Assembly (NCBI GenBank): GCA_014799685.1
Contig: JAAVHN010000026.1
Coordinates: forward strand, 107,246 to 153,674
DNA from: Subdoligranulum sp.
Lineage (GTDB): Bacteria > Bacillota > Clostridia > Oscillospirales > Ruminococcaceae
Direction: 5' to 3'
Length of the DNA stretch: 46,429 nt
Shown: positions 42,636 to 46,429 of the stretch, piece by piece
How positions within the stretch are numbered: the stretch's first letter is position 1
How the letters are laid out: each line of letters opens with the position of its first letter
The notes under the pieces: model-generated
The model's database searches: none
Seen by the model: the letters and a program-made list of their open reading frames with translations, nothing else
Told to the model about the DNA's origin: nothing
Made by a program: the position numbers and the translations under genes

Positions 42636-43451
42636 TCACGTGTGCGGGAACTGCCGATCCCCTGCCACAGTCAAAATGAATTTCGGCAACACATTGTTCC
42701 GGCCTTTGTCGTATTCTTTTTGTTCTTCTTCTGTTCTTCCCACAAGTGCCGCGCCCGTTGCCGAATTATCCGATACGACAAGCAATGCAATAGCTGGAAT
42801 TTCCAATAAATCAGCCATCATATAAAATGAACCGGTCTCCATTTCTATTAAATCAGTATGAAACTCTTTTATTTCATCCAAATGATAATATTCTAAAGCA
42901 ATGGAGGCCGTGCAAAAAACAGAGGCTTTTTTAACGACACAGCCAGTTTTCTCTCCAATGGAAATCACATGGTCAACATATTCCATATCGGGCGTCGCTT
43001 TTTCAAACGGTACATAATCTTTGATGGATTCTTTCAGGTATGTATTTGCATATCCTCCACAGATCGAATACACAGGCGTACAGATATCCCCAAGACGAAA
43101 ACACTCTTTTAACGCCCCTGCCGCTCCAATAAAAATCATTTTCTGAAAGTGCAGCTCCGCACAAACGGCAATGTGGTCAATACAATTGGCATCGGATGAT
43201 CCTGTTTTTATCCACGCGATCTTCATGCCATCTTTTTCAACAAGATAGCCGGCAGTGTATGCACCTTCCTTACATGTTGTTACTTTGCAGGATCGATCCA
43301 TTTTCAGCCTATAAGGTGTATAGCTTGGCGCCACAACCAAAGCATCGTATTGAATTTCCCTGCTCAATCCAAACACCTGGAACACCATATCAGAAGAATT
43401 ATAGCGGTGAAATGCATCCATAATTCTTTTCATTTTCTCTTTCATGATCAT
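42636..43451 (-). CDS. Nucleoside phosphorylase family protein
   Basis: A 271-residue cytoplasmic protein of the PNP/UDP phosphorylase superfamily, which cleave nucleosides with phosphate. Recognisable are the phosphate and ribose-binding blocks (FIGAAGALKECFRLGDICTP), and DLIEMETGSFYMMADLLEIP with the Glu-Met-Glu ribose motif, followed by ALLVVSDNS. It does not closely match DeoD or Udp, so the base specificity is open. ATG 43451 follows CGGAGA. Neighbours are Nudix and GNAT genes; codon use is AT-richer than the core genes. Confidence 0.8.
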   Translation of the reverse strand: MIMKEKMKRIMDAFHRYNSSDMVFQVFGLSREIQYDALVVAPSYTPYRLKMDRSCKVTTCKEGAYTAGYLVEKDGMKIAWIKTGSSDANCIDHIAVCAELHFQKMIFIGAAGALKECFRLGDICTPVYSICGGYANTYLKESIKDYVPFEKATPDMEYVDHVISIGEKTGCVVKKASVFCTASIALEYYHLDEIKEFHTDLIEMETGSFYMMADLLEIPAIALLVVSDNSATGAALVGRTEEEQKEYDKGRNNVLPKFILTVAGDRQFPHT

Positions 43452-43514
43452 TTTCTCCGAATTTCAATTTGTCAATGGATATAAAAGCAATAATGTATTT
43501 TTTTGTTTTGGGTA

Positions 43515-44000
43515 TCATGGAGATGATCGTACATACCGATAATACCGAAATCCGTCTCTTTCTCCTATTTGCTGAAATCCGATTTTTTCAAGTACATGTT
43601 GGCTCCGTGTATTTTTTATCACAGTATCAGCATTAACCGCTGCCATCCCTAAAACATCAAAGGCATATTGTAAGGCCAGCTTCTCTGCACAAGTTCCATA
43701 TCCCAGCCCTTTGACTGTATCGTTTTGCATGTGAATGCTCAGGGTACATTCTTTGCTTACCATATCTATCTGTTTTAGCTGAAGTTCACCGATTGGCCTG
43801 CCATCCTTCATAATGGCAAATAGAATGCGGGACGAATTTTGTTTGGAATCAAAATATCTGTTTACGGCATCCTCGTTATATTGATATGGTTTAAATAGAT
43901 CCATATCCATATAGATATCGGGATCATTTTCCCAGCCCTGAAACAATTCATGGCAAAGAGATCTGGTCATAATACATAGAGATATTTCTTTACATAACAT
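43515..44000 (-). CDS. GNAT (RimJ/RimL-like) N-acetyltransferase
   Basis: A 161-residue acetyltransferase. LFAIMKDGRPIGELQLKQID is the central strand pair, VKGLGYGTCAEKLALQYAF the acetyl-CoA loop and helix (GLGYGT), and NTRSQHVLEKIGFQQIGERD the family end. ATG 44000 has AGAGGATG upstream; the much longer open frame is an off-frame reading of the rubredoxin gene. It leads the three-gene AT-rich unit. Acceptor unknown. Confidence 0.85.
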   Translation of the reverse strand: MLCKEISLCIMTRSLCHELFQGWENDPDIYMDMDLFKPYQYNEDAVNRYFDSKQNSSRILFAIMKDGRPIGELQLKQIDMVSKECTLSIHMQNDTVKGLGYGTCAEKLALQYAFDVLGMAAVNADTVIKNTRSQHVLEKIGFQQIGERDGFRYYRYVRSSP

Positions 44001-44037
44001 AAAAACATCCTCTGTATAATATTGGAATTCAATAAAA

Positions 44038-44069
44038 AGGACCTGCCGCCGCAATGGGCAGCAGATCCT
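44038..44069 (-). terminator. Bidirectional terminator between rubredoxin and the GNAT gene
   Basis: AGGACCTGCCGCC (44038-44050) pairs with GGCAGCAGATCCT (44057-44069) with two G-U pairs in the transcript; T-runs occur on both strands (minus: TTTTT at 44037-44033). Confidence 0.8.
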
Positions 44070-44085
44070 CTTTTTTTGAAAAAAC

Positions 44086-44241
44086 TTATTCCTGTTCAAA
44101 GGCGTCCTTGCCCAGCGCGCAGACCGGGCAGACCCAATCCTCCGGGACGTCTTCCCAAGCAGTGCCGGGCGCAACGCCGTTATCGGGGTCGCCCACGGCA
44201 GGATCGTAGACATAGCCGCAGGGGCAAACATACTTGTCCAT
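44086..44241 (-). CDS. Rubredoxin with a C-x-C first cysteine pair
   Basis: A 51-residue one-iron electron carrier. The family is unmistakable: [19 protein letters not shown], then [13 protein letters not shown]. The first pair reads VCPCGY, so only one residue separates the two cysteines instead of the usual two; the second pair is normal but followed by ALGK rather than GVGK. ATG 44241 has AAAAGGAGG upstream. It lies 47 bases after the rubrerythrin gene, presumably in one transcript, and may deliver electrons to it. Confidence 0.93.
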   Translation of the reverse strand: MDKYVCPCGYVYDPAVGDPDNGVAPGTAWEDVPEDWVCPVCALGKDAFEQE

Positions 44242-44288
44242 TCCAAAAGCCTCCTTTTCTTTGAATATGTATCGAGGCTTACACGGAA

Positions 44289-44831
44289 TTAGCCGAAATA
44301 ACGCTCCAGCAGGCCCTTGAACGCTTTGCCATGGCGGGCCTCGTCGCGTGCCATCTCATGTACGGTATCATGGATCGCATCCAGACCCAGCTCCTTGGCC
44401 TTTTTGGCCAGAGCGGTCTTGCCGGCGGTGGCGCCGTTCTCGGCCTCTACGCGCATTTCCAGATTCTTCTTCGTGCTGCTCGTAACGACCTCGCCCAGCA
44501 TCTCGGCAAACTTTGCAGCGTGCTCGGCTTCCTCATAGGCGGCCTTTTCCCAGTACAGGCCAATCTCAGGATAACCCTCACGGTGCGCAACACGCGCCAT
44601 GGCAAGGTACATACCAACCTCGCTGCACTCACCGTTGAAGTTCTGGCGCAGGCCCTCGATGATCTCGGGATCGACACCCTCGGCAACGCCTACAACGTGC
44701 TCGGCGGCCCATGTCATCTCACCCTTCTGCTCGGTGAATTTGGAAGCGGGCGCCTTGCACTGCGGGCAAAACTCCGGAGCGGCGTCGCCCTCGTACACAT
44801 AACCACAAACGGTGCAAACAAATTTGGCCAT
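44289..44831 (-). CDS. rbr: Rubrerythrin (reverse type)
   Basis: A 180-residue non-haem iron peroxidase protecting anaerobes from peroxide. The rubredoxin-like domain is at the N-terminus ([12 protein letters not shown], then FCPQCKAP), and the diiron four-helix domain follows ([45 protein letters not shown]), i.e. reverse-rubrerythrin order. ATG 44831 follows GGGAGGAAATG. A good promoter precedes it, and rubredoxin follows. Confidence 0.96.
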   Translation of the reverse strand: MAKFVCTVCGYVYEGDAAPEFCPQCKAPASKFTEQKGEMTWAAEHVVGVAEGVDPEIIEGLRQNFNGECSEVGMYLAMARVAHREGYPEIGLYWEKAAYEEAEHAAKFAEMLGEVVTSSTKKNLEMRVEAENGATAGKTALAKKAKELGLDAIHDTVHEMARDEARHGKAFKGLLERYFG

Positions 44832-44886
44832 TTTTCATTTCCTCCCATATCATTGCTTTAAACTTGGCAATTTTTGCCTTGTATTT

Positions 44887-44915
44887 ACTATATCATTTTT
44901 TCTAAACAATGTCAA
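44887..44915 (-). promoter_or_regulatory. sigma-A promoter of rubrerythrin-rubredoxin
   Basis: Minus strand: TTGACA (44915-44910), 17 bases, TATAGT (44892-44887). A symmetrical TTATCATAA lies about 20-30 bases upstream, near 44940; whether it is a PerR-type site cannot be decided by eye. Confidence 0.8.
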
Positions 44916-44939
44916 GTCTTTATTGATATTTTATATTGT

Positions 44940-45467
44940 TTATGATAATTCAATTTGATCCCAGTACCCCAGCCTTTTCAGAGCCGGCGCCATTGCCGCA
45001 AGGCAGCCGGCCGTCAGAGCTCCCATTACCAGCCCGGATACCAGTAATATAGGCATATAATAAAGTGTATAAACAGACCGCATCAGCAGCTTTAAGATTA
45101 AAAGCTGCCCCAGATTGTGCAGGATCGCGCTGGACGTTGAAAGGATAAACAGGGATGCTTTGCGTTTTGGTCCATACAAAAGCGCCATCGCCACAAAAGC
45201 GAGCATTCCCCCGCCAAGGCTCAGTGCTCCCGCCGTGGCGCCGCGTGTTAAAAGAACAAACAGACTTTTCAGCAAGGTTAATGTAAGCGCGCTGCCCTTT
45301 CCGAGACACAGCAGCGCATACATCACCACAATGTTGGCAAGGCCTATCTTAACGCCCGGCGGCAGGCCCAACCAGGGCGTGAGCATGCTTTCAAAAAAAG
45401 AAAGTGCCGACATCAGGGCAAACAGCAGGCCCATCAAAGCGATTTTTCGGGTTTTCCCGTTGCGCAA
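44940..45467 (-). CDS. Gx transporter family protein (HepI-like membrane protein)
   Basis: A 175-residue membrane protein with about five hydrophobic segments. The start (KIALMGLLFALMSALSFFES) and the GLPPGVKIGLANIVVM block match the family once named heptaprenyl diphosphate synthase component I. Members are found beside apbE and FMN-binding genes, as here. TTG 45467 is preceded by GAGGGGAAG. Substrate unknown; transport of a small organic molecule is inferred. Confidence 0.8.
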   Translation of the reverse strand: MRNGKTRKIALMGLLFALMSALSFFESMLTPWLGLPPGVKIGLANIVVMYALLCLGKGSALTLTLLKSLFVLLTRGATAGALSLGGGMLAFVAMALLYGPKRKASLFILSTSSAILHNLGQLLILKLLMRSVYTLYYMPILLVSGLVMGALTAGCLAAMAPALKRLGYWDQIELS

Positions 45468-45585
45468 AAGGCTTCCCCTCCCCTTTTTCAGCCGGAGGCT
45501 TTTTGATGCTTTGTTTCGAATGAAATCCGCCCCATCTAAAACGGGTGTGCTGTTTTCATATTTTCCCGCATGCCCAAGGCCCCGT

Positions 45586-46429
45586 TTACGGAAGAAATAT
45601 CACCTCATACCGATCGGCATCCTGCGCCGTCAGCTGAAAGCTGCTCTGCAAAGCTTTGGAGACATAAATATGGCCGGTATCGTCCAGAAGAATACCCTCG
45701 CCGCCGTTTGCAAAGTATTCCAGCGCTTTCTCCGTCCCCTGTACAAACAGCGCGGTAGACCAAAGATCTGCCGCGGCGCCGCTCTCGCTCAAAACACCGA
45801 CGGAAAGGATATCCGTTTGCACCGGATATCCGGTGGCAGGATCGAGAATATGGTGATAGCGCACGCCGTTTTCTTCAAAATACCGTTCATATCCGCCGGA
45901 GGTGCAAAACACCGCGTCCCGAATTTCAAAGGAAGCGAGCGCGGAGGCCGTCTCATCGGAGGGATCCCGAAAGCCAAGGCGCCAGCCCGTGCCGTCCGGC
46001 TTTTCCCCGCGTGCGTAAATGCTGCTGCCGCCCACCCAGCACAGCGCGCTGCGGATGCCATAGGCATCGTACAGCTCTTTGATTGCATCGCAAGCCGCAC
46101 CCTTGGCGACACCGCCAAGATCGACGGCCTGCCCTGCCTGCCGCAGACAGGCTGCGCCGTCGTGCAGAATCAGATCGTCATCATTGATGAGCGGCAAATA
46201 CTGGTCGATCTCCTGCTGCGACGGAACGCGCGGCGCATCGGTTGCAATGCCCCAGGCCAGCGCCAGCGGCGCGATCGTCAAACGAAAGGCGCCGTCCGTT
46301 TCTTTGCACAGCGTTTTCGCCTCCTGCAGCAGCGCATAGGTGCGCGCATCTACAGCAACCGCCTCCCCACTGCCCGCAGACGCGGCAAGACGCGCAATGT
46401 CACTTTCCGGCCGGTAGAGCGAAAAAAGC
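45586..46429 (-). CDS. apbE: FAD:protein FMN transferase (ApbE), truncated by window edge
   Basis: ApbE attaches FMN covalently to threonine in proteins such as RnfG/NqrC. The frame continues open to the right edge, so the N-terminus and probable signal peptide lie outside. Family motifs in view: FSLYRPESDIARL near the edge, GAFRLTIAPL, VDLGGVAKGAACD, CWVGGSSIYARGEK and HHILDPATGYPV. It lies 118 bases upstream of the Gx transporter gene in the same direction. An apparent start at 46281 is internal. Confidence 0.93.
   Translation of the reverse strand, partial: LFSLYRPESDIARLAASAGSGEAVAVDARTYALLQEAKTLCKETDGAFRLTIAPLALAWGIATDAPRVPSQQEIDQYLPLINDDDLILHDGAACLRQAGQAVDLGGVAKGAACDAIKELYDAYGIRSALCWVGGSSIYARGEKPDGTGWRLGFRDPSDETASALASFEIRDAVFCTSGGYERYFEENGVRYHHILDPATGYPVQTDILSVGVLSESGAAADLWSTALFVQGTEKALEYFANGGEGILLDDTGHIYVSKALQSSFQLTAQDADRYEVIFLP

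Noticed and set aside
43474..43479. TTGACA (minus strand) before the nucleoside phosphorylase gene
   Set aside because: A -10 at correct spacing would overlap the start codon.
43515..44246. 243-residue version of the GNAT protein
   Set aside because: Its first 82 residues are an off-frame reading of the rubredoxin gene and cross a terminator; ATG 44000 has its own RBS.

Overview
The window looks like about 46 kb of chromosome from a GC-rich, anaerobic, spore-forming member of the Clostridia, most likely an Oscillospiraceae/Ruminococcaceae-type Firmicute. Evidence: the sepF-ylmH-divIVA division cluster; sporulation genes (spoIVFA/spoIVFB-like pair, spoIIM, CotF-type coat protein); a CIRCE-controlled groESL operon typical of HrcA-regulated Firmicutes; rubrerythrin plus rubredoxin, typical of anaerobes; and strong AAAGGAGG-type ribosome binding sites with sigma-A promoters of TTGNNN-17-TATAAT form. 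Most of it is ordinary core genome. I saw no rRNA, tRNA, CRISPR array, prophage or intact transposase.

Layout. 1-4803: end of a HlyD-like gene, then sepF, ylmH, divIVA, lspA, an RluD-type pseudouridine synthase and a HAD phosphatase. 4919-9548: a ComEA-like helix-hairpin-helix protein, polyphosphate kinase, a strong terminator, then a membrane M23 protein overlapping an M50 site-2 protease (SpoIVFA/SpoIVFB-like). 9739-16272: a two-gene radical SAM module, rplS with its own promoter, leader and terminator, then lepB, a GNAT gene, rbgA, rnhB and yraN, mostly with overlapping ends. 16309-20143: M19 dipeptidase, threonine synthase, a minus-strand DUF1540 gene with a sigma-G-like promoter, and a metallophosphoesterase. 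20151-30065: tig-clpP-clpX, then lon, engB, lysA, a methyltransferase and hslO. 30265-35741: radA, a minus-strand GNAT-like gene, azlC-azlD, a DUF421 protein and a divergent lipid kinase. 35898-40720: groESL, a small coat-protein pair, yajC, a TIGR04086 membrane protein and spoIIM. 40758-46429, all minus strand: a Xer-type tyrosine recombinase, an AT-richer trio (Nudix, nucleoside phosphorylase, GNAT), rubredoxin, rubrerythrin, a Gx transporter and a truncated apbE.

Together the genes cover protein quality control (trigger factor, ClpXP, Lon, Hsp33, GroESL), protein export and lipoprotein maturation (LepB, LspA, YajC), ribosome biogenesis (RbgA, EngB, L19, RluD), sporulation, and oxidative stress defence.

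The least ordinary signals are: (i) a 292-bp element with imperfect terminal inverted repeats (17/20 outer bases) between the lon promoter and the lon start codon; (ii) a perfect 28-bp 11-6-11 inverted repeat just upstream of the Xer-type recombinase gene, with the geometry of a dif-like core site; (iii) a near-perfect sigma-G promoter for the DUF1540 gene; (iv) an inverted remnant of the small coat gene downstream of groEL; (v) a hairpin that buries the ribosome binding site of the TIGR04086 gene; and (vi) a rubredoxin whose first cysteine pair is C-x-C. Assignments come from reading motifs by eye; no database search was run.
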